A DNA stretch of 64,000 nucleotides, from positions 110,001-174,000 of the forward strand of contig NC_083524.1 in NCBI RefSeq assembly GCF_032362555.1, in the 5' to 3' direction. Within the stretch, counting starts at the first letter, position 1. The number at the start of each line of letters is the position of its first letter. The DNA is from Amyelois transitella (taxonomy: Eukaryota > Arthropoda > Insecta > Lepidoptera > Pyralidae). This document shows, piece by piece, positions 1 to 15,300 of this stretch. Under the pieces are notes generated by a model. That model was not told where the DNA came from and searched no databases. It worked only from the letters and a program-made list of their open reading frames with translations. A program made the translations under genes and the position numbers.

Positions 1-318
1 GATGCAAAAGAATAAGGTGGCCAAAGTGGGACCCTTGGGTGACACCAAACACAGTAAAGCCAATTCATAATTTTTAAGCAAAAGCTCTAAGAATTTCCCC
101 TAAAACATTGGAAGCTATGATTCAAGCAAATTAAAGAATGAGGTGTGAATAAAATAATGTTTATTTTATCAAATCTTAGCATCCAAATTACTGCCTGTAT
201 ATCTGTCTAAAGCGTTTATATAATCTGTGAAGATTGCTTCATCTCTATTGAGTGAGTGTGTGTGAGATTTGTATGATTTGTTTCAGTGGGTAGATGAGTG
301 CAACATGTGCCTCTTTAC

Positions 319-3300
319 CTGCTCGTCGAGCCCGCGGGCCTCGATCTCGCGCACGAGCGCGGCCACGAAGCCGAAGCCCGCGTCGTCGAGCGCGGCTTGG
401 GCGGCGGGCGCGGCGCCCGGCCCCGGTGCGGCCGGGCGCGCGCCGCCGCCCGCCACGGCGCGCCGCCACGCCAGCTCGTCGCGCGCGCTCAGCGCCTGCA
501 GCGTCAGCGGCGCGCGGCTCGCGTCCGACGGGACCGCCTGCCGCCGCCGACATCAAGCGAACTTATATAGATACCCGAAATCAATTCAGACACATGTGTA
601 AAGGTATGGTATACTGCTATATAGGTATTATAGTTTACTTATATTACCAACACGTAGTTATTTTATTTAATCCTGGCACATTCTCTACACATTATTATGC
701 CATCTTATATCCCAGTCCCACGCTTCTTAAACCAAATCAAATAATTAAAACCACAATCAATATCAAAACATCATTGAAACAAAAATAAAGTGTACCTCCC
801 AACAGAACCGCCGCTCGATGTTGGCGTCGCCGCACGGCCGCGCGTCGCACACGCACACGCTCTCCGCGCACCCCGCCTGTCACATTCATTTCATATCACT
901 TGACATCACCAATCTTTATCAACAACACCATTTTTATTTGCTTTAGAAGACGATCTCTGTAAGAATTATGTATTTATCTCATCGATCATCTATTTTTTCT
1001 AATTAAGCATTAAACTTTAGATACTTAAGCAATACTGCTAAGAATGTGTAGGCAACCTTCTTTATGTACGCCATAGCAACGGTTGCCATGGTTTGTTAGT
1101 TAGGATAAAATGTCAGAGAATAATTTTTATTGTCAAATATTTTCATTTTATTTCCATAATATAGTATTTTAAATTTGATTATTTCTCTCCTCTTTTTTCC
1201 TTCCGTCTCTCATAGTGAATAACGTAACTTTGCGACTATACTTCCTACAAATGCAAACCAGAACACAATAACACATGACAATGCTTTATAAATTTATTTT
1301 GATTTCTGAAAAATATTAAAATTTATCCCACACTCGATCAGTTGTGTAATTTTATTAATTCTTGTAATCTGAATATCAAATTGTTCACCTAGTAAATAGA
1401 TAATGATTGGGCTCATCCAATTTTAACGCGACACATTCCTTAGAGTATTATGTTACTCCTTGAACAGTCTGCAAATGACGGTAGTAGAAGACGTCATCAA
1501 CAGATTGAGACGGGGCTTTCCAACAATAACATTATGTCTGTGACGCTGTTAGAACATCTCTACTTTCCCACATCTAGCTCACAAAAAGGTATATTTATAG
1601 GAGGTAACTGTCGCAGGAGCGTCAATGTACAGAAGTGTCATACGGTCTTGACGTTGATCTGGTTGTAGGGCGTGAGCGACAGCAGCCGCGAGCCCTTCTC
1701 GTAGCTGCAGTAGTGCTTGCTCCACGCCGTGCCGAACGCCTTCTTCTCCAGCAGGAACAGGTAGCCCGCCCGGGAACCGTCTTCGGACTCCTCCTCCTTG
1801 TTCTGGACAGACAAACTTTCATCTATATCTGCTATTTATCGAAGTACACAAAAGAAATGATATTTTTATGCGGAACTTTTCCGTAAACGAAATAAGTCAA
1901 GAACACCAAATAAGATATATTATTTTTAAGATTTTATATTTTATAAACCTATGTAAATCTGACAAAAAAACTATCTGTACTAGTGGATATATCTTCCGTT
2001 ACATAGAGATAAGAGTAATATTCATTAATTTAACGTCTTCTAAACTATCGTATTTATTTTCTATAAGTAACGAAATTTCCATTTAAGGATGGTTAGCTTT
2101 TAAAATTATGCATAGCTGTCACATGCAATTTAGCGTTTAAGCGTAATCTCAAAAATAATTATTAATTCTCACTACAGCATGCAAAGTATCTTTTGTAGAC
2201 ATGAAGTAAAATTTTTTTCTGGTTTTGAAGCTGAGAACAGAGAATACATCGAGAGGAGGCTAGGAGAGGTGTTACATAAGGTAGAAGTCCGACCTGCCGG
2301 GCCTCCATCATCTTCTTCATGAGCGACTCGGTCTGCTTGCTGGTCTCCTCGAAGTTGCTGCGCGTCTGCAACAAGCGGCTCGCTGCACACCACGCTCATG
2401 CGGCTCTACTTGCTCACATTACGTCACACGCCTTGTCATTGACAACAGCCGTCAAAATTATTCATAAAAAATAAAGGAATAACTTGAATTGATTAAAAGT
2501 AACGGATAAACCCAATACATGGGGCGTCAATGTGCGCCAATGTTTACAAATCAAAAAAATATCGAATGGTGGCAAAATAATTGTGACTGCTTTTCTGAAG
2601 ACAAGGGCAAGAGTCTGTTAGAATCAAATTTGAAACAGGCGTTGACGTCATCTAAGCAAATAGAGGGGAATATTAGAAAGTTATAAAAAAATATCAAAAC
2701 ATAATGAATGAACTGGCATATCATCTGTATATTCTCCGGCTACATAAAGTGAATGTTATATATTAAAACTGAGCAAACAAACAATGAACACACAGGAATC
2801 ATCAGCGGGGAATGGTAAAATCGGTCACACACTAAATGCGCTTCTTAATAAAAAAAAATATGAATTTTTTGTTTAATGAATTCTCCTGTTCTGCAACGTC
2901 AATCTTAGTTACGAATAAGAAACGGCACACCACTGCAAACATGGGGCGTGTGTTAGACATTCGGAAGCGTGGGAGTCATCGCCATTACCAGTTATAATCC
3001 TCGGCTTCCTCAAGTATCAGCCTATTTTTCAAGGAGCACCCACGTAGCATATCACCTATACACAATGTTTTAAAGTATTTTAATTAGACCATTATTTTTG
3101 GTCAAACAATCATTAAAATCTCTTTTTGGACAAATACGTCTTTTGGAATATAAAATATGTGAAATAATAGTAATTTTTTTCTTGACGAATATAATAAAAG
3201 ACAAAAGTATATATATGTACCAAATAGTGCTAAATTTCCAATTGTTAAAAGCGGTATACCTCAGGGGCGTATACTCGGGCTATCAACAAAACTTTACAGT

Positions 3301-6300
3301 ATCAAATTCCATAGTAATCTACAGTGTTCGTTTGGGGTATTTCAGTCGAGATCAGACGTGGTATGCAATGCTCCACCGACCCGCTGTATGCGCAGCTGCA
3401 GGTCGCGCACGCGCGGCTCGGCGTCGGCGTGCACGTCGTGCGCCGTGTGGTGGAAGGTCCACCAGCCGAACACGAAGCCCAGCAGCGTCTCCACCAGCTC
3501 GAACTTCTTGCGCTCCTGCACCGCCTGCAGCTGGAACACGTACTCCAGCGACGCCAGGCAGAAGTCGCGCTCGGCCATCTCCATGGCCGCGTCCGCCTGG
3601 GGGATCCAAATATTACCTACTGTTATTGAACTAAACAGAAAGACACACGTTACGTATGGATCGATCTATTCACGCACGTTTAAGGTAGATATGTCTTATC
3701 GTCTCTCTCTTTCTATATCTGAGGTTAAATGGAGTAGTAGAAAGTTAAAGAGTATAAAACATTGCCTTTCAATGTTCGTGAATAATGCCCCCAAAATGAG
3801 CAATATCTGTCAATCTCTCATCTTTGCAAGTTGTCATTTACAACAAAAATTGTCTCACATATATTTTTTTTTATTATTTATGCGCTGACTCTCATTAAAA
3901 GGGTTTTAAACTGTATTCTCAATCTTGACGAAACCCTCACTACAATACCTATTTAAATGGAACCTTACATTTTGTGAAAACATAATCCAAGTTATACGAT
4001 CGGCTGCCTGCGACCCCGACCTACCTCGAGCAGTACACAGTTTATTTACATGTAATAAAACGTAACACAGTTTCCATCTCTCAGCAGATTTGCTCGTGAT
4101 TTACACACAACAACGAGCGACCTTGGCGACCACGCGTTATGTAATTAAACGGATTAACACGACGTGCTCGAGGTAATGCACGCGACTGCCCGCTTTTTTC
4201 AATATTTCTGCTTACATTTTGTCATCACGCAATCGATGAGATCAATTCTCAAAGGTTGTTTCAGTGTTTTAATTAAAATCATGTAAATACTGGGTGTCTT
4301 TCTTAAACACCAATCTAAAGAATGTTTCTTGTGCATTATAGTCCCATTGGATAAAAAAGAATCTCAAACTATAAATGTAAATCGTTGTTTCCCACAAGAA
4401 TTCTTAACTTAGTAATTCAGAAAATATTGTTGTAGTTTTAAAAGCTGCCACTGTATAAGTCAGCTAAATTACGTCGGTCAACTTATAACATAAAATTAAC
4501 ATATAATCACGTCTACATAGCTTGCGGGGTAGACAGAGCCAATAGTCTTCAAGAGACCGAAAAGCCACGTTCAGCTGTTTGGCTTAATGAAAGAGTTGAT
4601 ATTCAAATAGTGACAGGTCGCCAACCCATCGCCTAAAAGAGGAATCCCAAGTATATAAACCTACCTCTTACTTGCCTTTTACGACATCCATAGGAAAGAG
4701 ATTGGATCCTATTCTTTTTTTCTATTGGCGCCGGGAACCACATGGTCAACTTGTATGCTACATAGATTGTTGTTTCATACACAGAATATATCATATTAGA
4801 GGAAGTCTCATTCGAAGGTAGAACATAACGTGTCACTTAAACCTCTTTCCCCTATATTAACTGGATATGAAACTAAACCAGAGCCAGCGCTATTTCCATG
4901 GGACCGTAACCCAATCGATAACAAACTCACCTCCTGGAAGACATTCTCGTGTTTCTTGGTGGAGAGCGACAGCGTCCGCTCCTGGCTCTGGCAGAACTTG
5001 GCAGTCTTCTTGTCGAACTTCTTCTTGCCCTCCTGTAACATTATACACACCATGTGTTAAGGCCCATTATAATATTACAATGCAGACTTGAAAAATCTTT
5101 TTTCTTTTAGTTGGCACATAAGGAGTATGTTTCCTCTTCGCTACCAGACCAGCATGGATGATCATTGATCATGAAGAGTAATGATGAAAAAATAACTTTT
5201 TTTGATGATTTCCTATGATATTACTAATGCTATGTTCTGATATCGTCATGATCCAGGAATTGTTATTAAGTTATGTAACCGATGAACATTATCCAGCTCC
5301 GCTCATACCATGCCTGGCATGGTATGAGCCTATACATATAGTAATATTATTTTGGAATAATATAGTAATATTTTAAGGAAAATAGACTTGATTATTTATG
5401 TATGTATGTATTTTTAGTTAGTTCTGAAGTATTATAATGGTATTGGTGATATCAAGTGTTTGGAGATATAGACGAGTTAATTGAGGTAAAACAAACGATT
5501 CTAATGAGGTTCGTCGTTCGTCGTTCATTTATCAGTGGACAAAAGTATCTAATGTGTCAATCTCAATGCGTCTCATTTAATTGGATAAAAAGGCGCGCAC
5601 AGATTATAAAATCAAGGGAAAGGCTTCTAAACTTGAGATTCTTCTTTTAGGCTCTGAGCTAGCTACCTGTCACTATTTAAATCTCCTATTTTCAAAATGA
5701 CAAAATGAATTGTATTTCTTAATATTGATAATTCATAGTCAAAAAAGGAAATAATATACCTAAATGGGTTTCGAGTTTTAAATGTAAGAGTATTTAGTCC
5801 GAGTAGCTTTTGAGTCAGAGTCTGTCAATGTGGCTGGCGGACACGTACCTCGTGACGTCATCGTGCATCATCTACCGTTTACTTTCAAATTAGGATAGTC
5901 TAATAGGTGGCCGACATTTCCAAGAAATAAAGTTTCAGACTTTACGACAAATTGAGGTGGAACATTGACAAAGGCGATACTATTCTCATTTACTCATCCA
6001 CTAAAAAAAACAAGTACCCATCTTTAACATCCGAACTTCGGAACATATGTGGTTTCTTAAGGGATAAACATGTTAATTTTTATAGTTGTCTCAAAATTTG
6101 ACCTTTCTCTATTTGAATCTAAATTCTATCATTAAGCAAAACAGCTAAAATGGACAGTCACTCCTTTCAAGACTGTTGGCTCTGTCTACCTCGCAAGAGA
6201 TATAGACGTGATTATGTGTAAGTATGTATGTTGTTTCATAATTTACACGCGAATTCACGCAATCCGCTTTCAATATCAGAGCGTTTCCTGTTATAACGCC

Positions 6301-9300
6301 AAAGCTGTTACCATCAAATACAAGTAATTTATTTATCCTCCTTCGTTACGAACGCAGTCAAACGGGAGTACCTACAGCAGCAGAGTTACCGAATGTCATA
6401 AGGTTTACAGAAACAAACTCAAATCATAAAAACGAATTATTTTTCGAATGAAAAAATTAACTGTTTGTGCGGACTTATAGACTCTTCCTTCTTTTCTGCG
6501 TGTTCCCAGTTGCACCCTATATTTTGAGGCGCGGGGTCCGCATTCTTCTCTACACTTTGTCCATTGTTGAAAAATAATCGAGTGCCGAAAAGTAATCGAG
6601 TTTCAAAAGATATCGAACGAAAGCCTTTTTCGAGTGCGTAATAATCGCGTGCCGCAGAAGTGTACGAATTTGTGTTAATTTGCATTAACAGTCAAAACAC
6701 GTTCCTGTATCGGCGCCGGCAAATAAATAAAACTAATTTGTATACGAGTATGACATAACGCACGCGCACAAACTGGTCGCTGAAAGCGAAAGCGGTCGAT
6801 GGCCGCGTGTCCTCTGTTTTTTATTAATCAATTAGTAAATAAATCGAACTCCAATGACTTGTTCTGTCTTTATTTGTGTTATTAAAAAGTCGCATATTTT
6901 CCCTTTTGTTTATTTGTGTAAGTTTGGGACGCTGCACATTTCTTAAGGTACCTACTAATAAAGATCATCTTATAAGTCTCTTAGTTGTAAAGTCAGTATC
7001 TTTATTTTAGTATCAAAATAAATGGACTTATTGTTTACGAACGGTGCCGTGCGGTTTCCGACACTTTAGAACAGAACCACTCCATATCTTTTCCATGGAT
7101 TTCGTAAAAGGCGGCTTGTAAACTTGGGATTTCTCTTGTAGGCGATGTACTAGCAACCTGTCACTATTTGAAAATCAACACGCCACACAGCTGAACGTGG
7201 CCTTTCAGTCTTTTCGAGACTGTTGGACCTGTCTACCCCGCAAGAGATATAGACATGACTACATGTATGTACCTATTGTTTACGATTGATTTTAACGTGG
7301 CCTGGGTTTTAAGGATATTTTTATTCATATGCTGAGGTAAACTTGACTATCCGCTGTACAGGAGCGGTAAAGCCTTGAAGTTTCACTCATTTTCTTTTCC
7401 CTCTTAATCGTCCGTAATAATAACAATTACCGGTGGAAATGCAAGAGAAATTGAAAACTTAATACATGAATCATGCGAGGCGTAATGGAGCTATTAGAAA
7501 CTGTTTCTTTCATTCATTCCTTCACATTATCACGTCAATATCCCTTGCGGGGTAGACAGAGCCAGCAGTCTAGAAAGTCTGACAGGCCATGTTCAGCTGT
7601 TTGCCTTAATGGTATGAGATTCAAAAAGTGGCAGGTTGCTAGCACATCACCTAAAAGAAGAATCCCAAGTATACCTATCTCTAGGTCACCTTTTACGACA
7701 TCCATGGCAAAGAGATGGAGTAGTACTATTATTTTTTAGGCTGGTGCCGGGAACCACACGGCACAAACTGTTTTCTGCCATGTGTCAAAAAACTCTGTTC
7801 AAAGTGTGTTCAGTCGCACCCCTCGGGTGTTACGCTCAAGGCCCATTATCAGCTTTTTAACATCTATCAATCTGCACTTGTCCGGTTTCAGTCATCTTCA
7901 ACTTAAGCCGCTATCAAATTGTATTACGTCAATGAGTAACTTCTAATGAGTCAGTTACCTTGACGGCTCCTATGTGCTCCTTGCGGAACCGCTCCAGGGG
8001 CTGGATGATCTGCTCGTGCGCACGTCCCAGCTGCAATAAACAACAAACGGTTACAATACAAATAGCACATAAATAAACAAAATGGCGGCGGTCAGTACAG
8101 GTGTTATAGGTCGGGTAGGCCATATTGACCTCCATACCTCACCTAGTTTGACACTTACGTGCAAAGGTCATTATTTACTACGAACATGTAGGCTTACACA
8201 GAAAGACTGAATAACGCTACAACTAATTGGTGTTAGATCAAAGGTAGTTATTTTCAAGTTATTTTTTTCTTTTCATTACCTAAAACGAGCGAATCCTCAT
8301 GTACATACATAATATATTGCTCTTAACGTTAACCATTTCTCTCCTAATGTTGAGGGCTCCATTTATTTTTATTTAACACAATCGGTAGCCCTTAGTGACA
8401 TATCGTTAAACATATTGTCAAATATAACGACACCGTCACAATCAGTTCGATTGGCTTCATTGGTTCACAGGTGATAACGCAAGAGTGGCATGTCTATACC
8501 ACTTGTATTGTCTACTCGAAACATATACTGCCCTTGAGAGGGCGCGCTGTAATAGTGAGATAAAGAAAATTGACAGATAAGTTAGCGATATAAAATAACA
8601 TTGCATATAAACACGTCTATATTCCTTGCGGGGTAGTCAGAACCAACAGTCAGCAAAAGCCTGAAAGGACACGTTCATCTGTTTAGCTACATGATAGAAT
8701 TCACATTCAAATAGTGACTGGTTGCTAGCCCATCGCCTAAAATAGGAATCCAACCTATCCCTTAGTCGCCTTTCACGACGTTCATGGGAAAGAGAGTGGA
8801 TGGTCCTATTCTTTTTTCTATTGGTGCCGGGAACCACACGGCACCACAAAATATTAAATAACTGAACCGTTTTGTACGCAGAGCGTGCGCATGCGCAGTC
8901 TTAGTCACTCCATAAGAAAACCTATACCTATAACCTATATTCAATAAGCAAGGATTTTAATATATGCCAATCTAAGGTCTGCCGCGCCGATGGATGCATG
9001 GCTAGGGGCGAGCCTAGTCTCGAGCGTGCCACTTCCGCCATGGGGTTGGGCGACCCCCAGGTAATGGCTAGCCTTACCCTGGCATGCGGGGCTCTGCTGG
9101 GGCGGACAAAATTTTTCCCTAGCGTCTCGTGGGAATCGCATTATGAACCTTAAAAAGCATATAAATGGCGGCGATGGTGTCCGCACCCCATCACGTCTCG
9201 TTCCCGGCGGGAGCGGTATGCGGTCTGCTGAAAGCCGCTTTGCGACGATGAATGTAAGAGGAGGAATGAAGGATAAGATTGAGGAAGTATGCCAGATGAT

Positions 9301-12300
9301 GGATGAAAGACGTTTGGATGTGTTGTGCGTGAATGAAACGAAGCGGAAAGGATGCGACGCGACGCAGCACGGCCCTTACACGGCGTATTGGTCTGGAATT
9401 TCCAGTACCAGCCGAGGCTGTCAAGGGGTCGGTCTAATTCTTTCTGCACGAATGGCTGAGTGCGTGAATGAGTATGAGTGTGTCAGCCCTCGTCTTCTAT
9501 GGATTAGGCTGAAAGTTGGAATCACTCGGATCTTCGTTCTAGGTGTTTATGCACCTTGGGATGTGGGTTCGAGGGGTACAACATCAGCAAAAAGCGAAAA
9601 CGAGGAGTTCTGGAATAGTGTAAGAGAAGTATTGAAAGTTACCAAGCCAAATGAGAAGATTATTATGTTAGGTGATTTTAATGGATGGGTGGGTGTAAAG
9701 CGTGATGGATATGAAAAGGTGCTTGGTGCGTTTGGTGACGAAAAGGTGAATGATAATGGAAGAAGTGTATTAGAAATTTGTCTAGAGTGGGATCTTTTTG
9801 TGTCGAACTCAATGTTTCAACATAAAGAGATCCACACCTACACAAGAGTGGAAGGTATTTTAAAAAGTATGATAGACTTTGTGATTGTAGATGAAAGATT
9901 GAAGAACAAAGTGCTGGATACCCGTGCATATCGCGGTGCTGGCATTGACTCGGACCATTTACTGGTGATATCCCGGATAAGGGGTATCTTCAATCGCTGG
10001 CGGCACAGGGTAAGGGAGCAAACCAGCGCTTTGGAAAGAGTAAAAGTAGAAAATTTGCAAGATATGGATGTAGGTAAGAAGTATATTAATAGACTGAAGG
10101 ATGAATTTGAAGATTTAGAGGAAATGAGCGATATTGAAGATGGATGGAAGGAATTTAAAGAAAGAATTGTGAAAGTAGCTGTTGAAGTGTGTGGTGTAAG
10201 TAGAAGAAGGAAAGGAAAAAATCACAAAAATGCGTGGATGAGTAAAGATGTGCAAGAACTTGTGCGATTAAAGAAGAAAGCATGGCTGGATTTGTTAGCA
10301 GCAAAAGCTAACTTAAGAATGCAAGAGGTTATAGATGAAGATGTGAATGAAGCACGTAAGGAATATAAGAAAATTAAAGATTTGGTTAAGAAAGCTGTGA
10401 TTAGAAAGAAAGAAGAGTATAAAGAGGATTTTGATAAAAGGCTATCAGAAGACTTTCAGTCAAATCTGAAAGTATTCTGGAAATCCGTAAGGTCAGCCCG
10501 AGGAAATACTATAACCAGAGAGCTGACTAGGATCAGATGCCAGGATGGTAGCGTTGTGAAAGGAGAAGAATGTGTACTAAAGATATGGAAGGACTATTTT
10601 GAAAGTTTATTTGAAAAAAAGGAAGGAAATAAGAAAGATTTCTGCTATAGCGAAGAAAAAGAGAATGAGATGGAAGGCGAAATTGAAATGTTCGAAATTG
10701 TGGAAGCACTTAAGAGTATGAAAGCGGGAAAGGCTGCTGGGTGTGATAGAGTGTCGGTCGAGATGCTTAAAGCAGGAAAAGGCGTAGTAGCTAGTCAGTT
10801 GTACTGCCTTTTCAATTTGTGTTGGAGAAGCGGCCGAGTACCAAAAGATTGGTGTAAGGCTGTTATCGTGCCACTTTACAAAGGAAAAGGGTCACAGCTG
10901 GACTGCAAAAATTATCGTTGTATAAGCCTGCTTAGCGTCGTCGGCAAATTGTATGCTAAGGTATTGATTAATAGAGTCAGGAATGAAACTGATGACAAAA
11001 TATGGGATGCTCAAGCGGGATTTCGAAAGGGAATGGGATGTACTGATCAGGTCTTTTCCTTGCGGTGCATAGCCGAAAAGTTTTTGGCCAAGAGTCAAAA
11101 AGTCTATTGCACATTCGTAGATCTGGAAAAGGCCTATGACAGAGTTGAGAGGAATGAATTGTGGTCAGCACTTTCTATGCATGGGGTGAGCAGTCTCTTA
11201 ATACGAGCACTGAAATCCTTATATGAGGATTCGAGTGCTTGTGTCAGGATAAACGGAGCGCACACTGAGTGGTTTAAGATTGAGAAAGGCGTTAGGCAAG
11301 GATGTGTTGCGTCACCGTGGCTGTTCAACCTATTTATGGATAGCTGTTTGACAGATTTGAAAGAGTCTAAAAGTGGATTAAGGATGAATGAGTTACTCGT
11401 CAAATGTCTGCTCTATGCCGACGATCAGGTTATACTGGCGTCATCAGCGGAGGAGTTACAGGAGATGGTAAACTGTATGCATGAAGCTTTAAAAGAGAAA
11501 GGAATGAAAGTGAACGTAAGTAAAACTAAAACACTGGTTTTTGAAATGGAGAAAGAAATGACAGCATGTAATATTTTGATTGGAGGAGAAAAAGTGGAGC
11601 AAGTGAAAGAGTTTGTATATCTAGGATCAAAGTTTACATCAGATGGCAAGTATGATAGTGATATTGAAAGGAGAGTGAACGCGGGGAACATGGTGAATGG
11701 AGCTTTGCATGCCTTTATGAGCAGTCAGAAACTATCCAAAAAGGCTCGACTGGCTGTGCACAGGGGCGTGTTGGTCCCGACATTAATGTATGGGAGTGAA
11801 AGTTGGGTATGGCAAAAGAAGCATGAAAGCAGAATAAATGCAGTGGAAATGAGAGCGTTAAGGAGTATGATGGGTGTGAAATTGAGTGACAGGATAAGGA
11901 ACAGCGTGATAAGGGAATGTTGTGATGTGAAAGAAGATGTAGTTACAGGAAAAAAACAGGAAGAAAAGGGTATGTTAAGATGGTTCGGTCATGTGGAGAG
12001 GATGAATGAAAGCAGGTTGACTAAGCAGATATACAAGGAGAGTGTGGAGGGAAAGGTCGGAGTGGGAAGACCTAGACGAACGTATCTTGATCAAATTAAG
12101 GACGTCCTGGTAAAGGGTCAGGTCAAAAGTACCCGAAACCGCCGAGCTTGTATGAAGAGAGTTATGAATGTGGACGAAGCGAAAGAAGTATGCAGAGATC
12201 GTGGCAAGTGGAAAGAGGTAGTCTCTGCCTACCCCTCCGGGAAAGAGGCGTGATTTTATGTATGTATGTATGTTTAATATATACGATGCCTGTTTGCGCC

Positions 12301-15300
12301 AATTAATTATCTGTGCGCAATTTCTATTGTAAAAAAAAGAAGAAAAATCTTCCCGCCTTTTTTTGAAAGTTTTTCCGAATAGTTTTTTATTTCGTCAAAA
12401 ATTATAAATCAGGACTAGTTGTCCTCATCATGGTCCAAAACCGAAGCCGGATGAATAATTAATGTGGATCAGCGTTAATATGAATAATTTTAGTAAATTT
12501 GACGATTATTAATATCACCGGACTCGAGGCGGCATTACTACCTAAAGGAAAATTCTGCAGATGACGGAGTACATTTATATGGTGTTAAGTAGTAATATTA
12601 TATTTAAATAACTAACCCAACACTCGAACAGGTATTGTAAAGTGTGTTAATTAAGGATTTTATAAGGTTAGTACTATTTATTACACTTTATGTTTGTTAA
12701 TACCTAGCATCTTTCTCCATTGTTTTTTACGTAATATTTGCTATAATTATATCCTAATTATACTTAATTAAATAGGTATAGGAAGCATTGTTGTTTCATT
12801 ATTTGGATATATTATTTGTTATTTTAGCAAATTCTTTTATTATTCACGTAAAATAAAGGTGCATAGGTCAGTTCATTGTTACTACGTTATCATCGCAGGT
12901 GTATCATAGGAACCTAGGTAGGTCAAATTTTGGTTGCCGTCGTGTATGATTGTAATTTGTTATTTCGGTTTAATGAGCCTATTTATTCATGGTGATGTAC
13001 TTATTTTCAATGCAAAGTTATTAATTAACTTGATAGTTTATTTTTGCAACGAAAATCACTAAGGCCCTTGTTATCATTTAATAGACAGTAAAGTTTGTTT
13101 TAGTTAAATTATCGACACATTCTTTTTCAATTAATGCTTTTTGTTATTTTAATTGTCGACAAATTATTGTTAGATAATTAACGCATTAAATTGGTAGGCA
13201 TAACTGTATCTTTACTTTAAACATCGGTTGTTTATTTTTACATTGTAAACATTTCAGGTTGACCACATCCGTTTCCCAATATGTCTGAAGAGAAGGAACT
13301 TGTTAAGAAACGAGGTAGTTTTAAGGGACGTTTGACGCTATTCATCAATTACCTGGATGGGTTGCCAGAATCTGATGAACAGTTAGACAGTTGTACGGTC
13401 AGGGAATTGCAATTACGGATGGGGAAGATCGAAAGTATGTATGAACTTTACAATGAGGTACAGTTACGTTTAGAATGTTTAGCTGACGATATCAATTTTC
13501 GATTAACCGAACGAGCTGAGTTCGAGTCTTTGTATTACAACTCACTGTCTAGGGCACAGGACTTACTATGTAAGTACAATAATGATAAAGAATCGGTAAG
13601 TAGTGATAAAATTACCCGTATTAGTCAACGTAAGCCTGTTAGGTTGCCCACCATTCAGCTCCCAAAGTTCAACGGGACTTATAGCAATTGGTTGGAGTTC
13701 CGTGACACTTTTATCAGCCTTATTCATTGTAATGACGAAATTGACCAAATTAATAAATTCCATTACTTGCGAGCGTCTTTGGAGGGATCTGCTGCTGTAG
13801 TAATTCATGCCGTTGAGTTTTCAGCCGGAAATTACGACATAGCTTGGAAATTGATATGTGATCGTTTTGACAATAAAAGATTATTGGTGCAGAATCATTT
13901 ATCCTCCTTATTTAATTTAAACACTATAGTAAAAGAGTCATCTTTTGTGTTAAAAGATTTAATTGATCAACTTAATAAAAATCTACGTGCATTGGAGTCA
14001 CTAGGTGAGCCTGTGAAACACTGGGACACTTTATTAATATATATAGTGACTTGTAAATTACCTCAGCAAACATTGCGTGAGTGGGAGGATCATAAGGGTC
14101 GCATAGATAAAGATATAGTAATAACATTCAGTATATTCCTACAATTCATTCGCTCGCGCTCTGATTTGTTGGAAACCTTAGAGTTAGCGCGAGCTCGCAA
14201 TAATGCTTCTCCCTCTAAGCATAGTACAGGTAGGATACAATCTATGCTTGTTGCAAATCCCAATAATAATAATTTAAATAATAAGTCGTGTCCGCACTGT
14301 AAGTCAGATCACTTGTTAAGTAGTTGTTCACAATTCCTTGCGCTTAGTGTAGACGCCCGTTACAAGTTAATGCCTAACTATAAAGTTTGTTATAATTGTT
14401 TTCGTGTTGGTCATTTCGCCAATCGTTGTAAAAGGCCAGGTTGCAAATTGTGTAAACGCCGTCACAATATATTGTTGCATTGGACGAATAATAAGCCTGT
14501 TTCAAATTCTTGCAATAATAATGCTAATGAAAATACATCACGAGATAGCTCATTTGTTTCCATGCCCTCGTTACCGCCCGCTGACGCTGGGACAAGCACT
14601 GATGCGAGTGCAAATAATTTAACTTTGTCTGCGGATCTCAGTTCGTCTTGTGGTGATAACGGTAAACACCGCGGTGGTGTTTTGTTGTCTACCGCTCTCA
14701 TCAAGTTATGTGATCAGAACGATCGTGAGCACATAGTGCGGGCCCTGCTTGATAGTGGTAGTACTTCATCATTTATGACAGAACGCTTATGTACTCGGCT
14801 CAATTTGAATACTTGTCATGTTAATGGTTCAGTCTATGGCATAAATAACGTGAGTTCTCACGTAGGCAAAATATGTCACGTAAAGATGACCTCTTTATAC
14901 AACTCTTATACTGCAAAGTTAAGTTGTTTTATTTTGCCATCATTAATGAGTGTTATGCCTTGCCGTGAAATCGACATTTTAGACTTGAATATTCCAGATA
15001 ACATATTTTTAGCGGACCCCACATTTAATAAGCCGTCAGAAGTAGATATATTAATAGGTGCTGATCTCTTCTGGGACTTGGTCGGGTCACAGAGAATTAG
15101 ACTAGGTGTAGGTAAGCCGGTACTGTGTCACACGTTACTAGGCTGGATAGTTTCCGGTCCTGTTATTTATAATCCAGGTAAGCGTAGGTCAAATGATATT
15201 TCTTGTAATTTTACTCAGACAGATTCCTCTTTTAATAATGATTTTAATAAAATTCACAATGATTTGGTGAAGTTTTGGAATCTGGAAAAGATAAACCCTC

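Noticed and set aside
245-601. Arg/Ala/Pro-rich open frames over the GC-rich block at the left edge
   Set aside because: They are alternative-frame shadows of Graf exon 319-537, whose correct frame aligns to the PH-RhoGAP junction.
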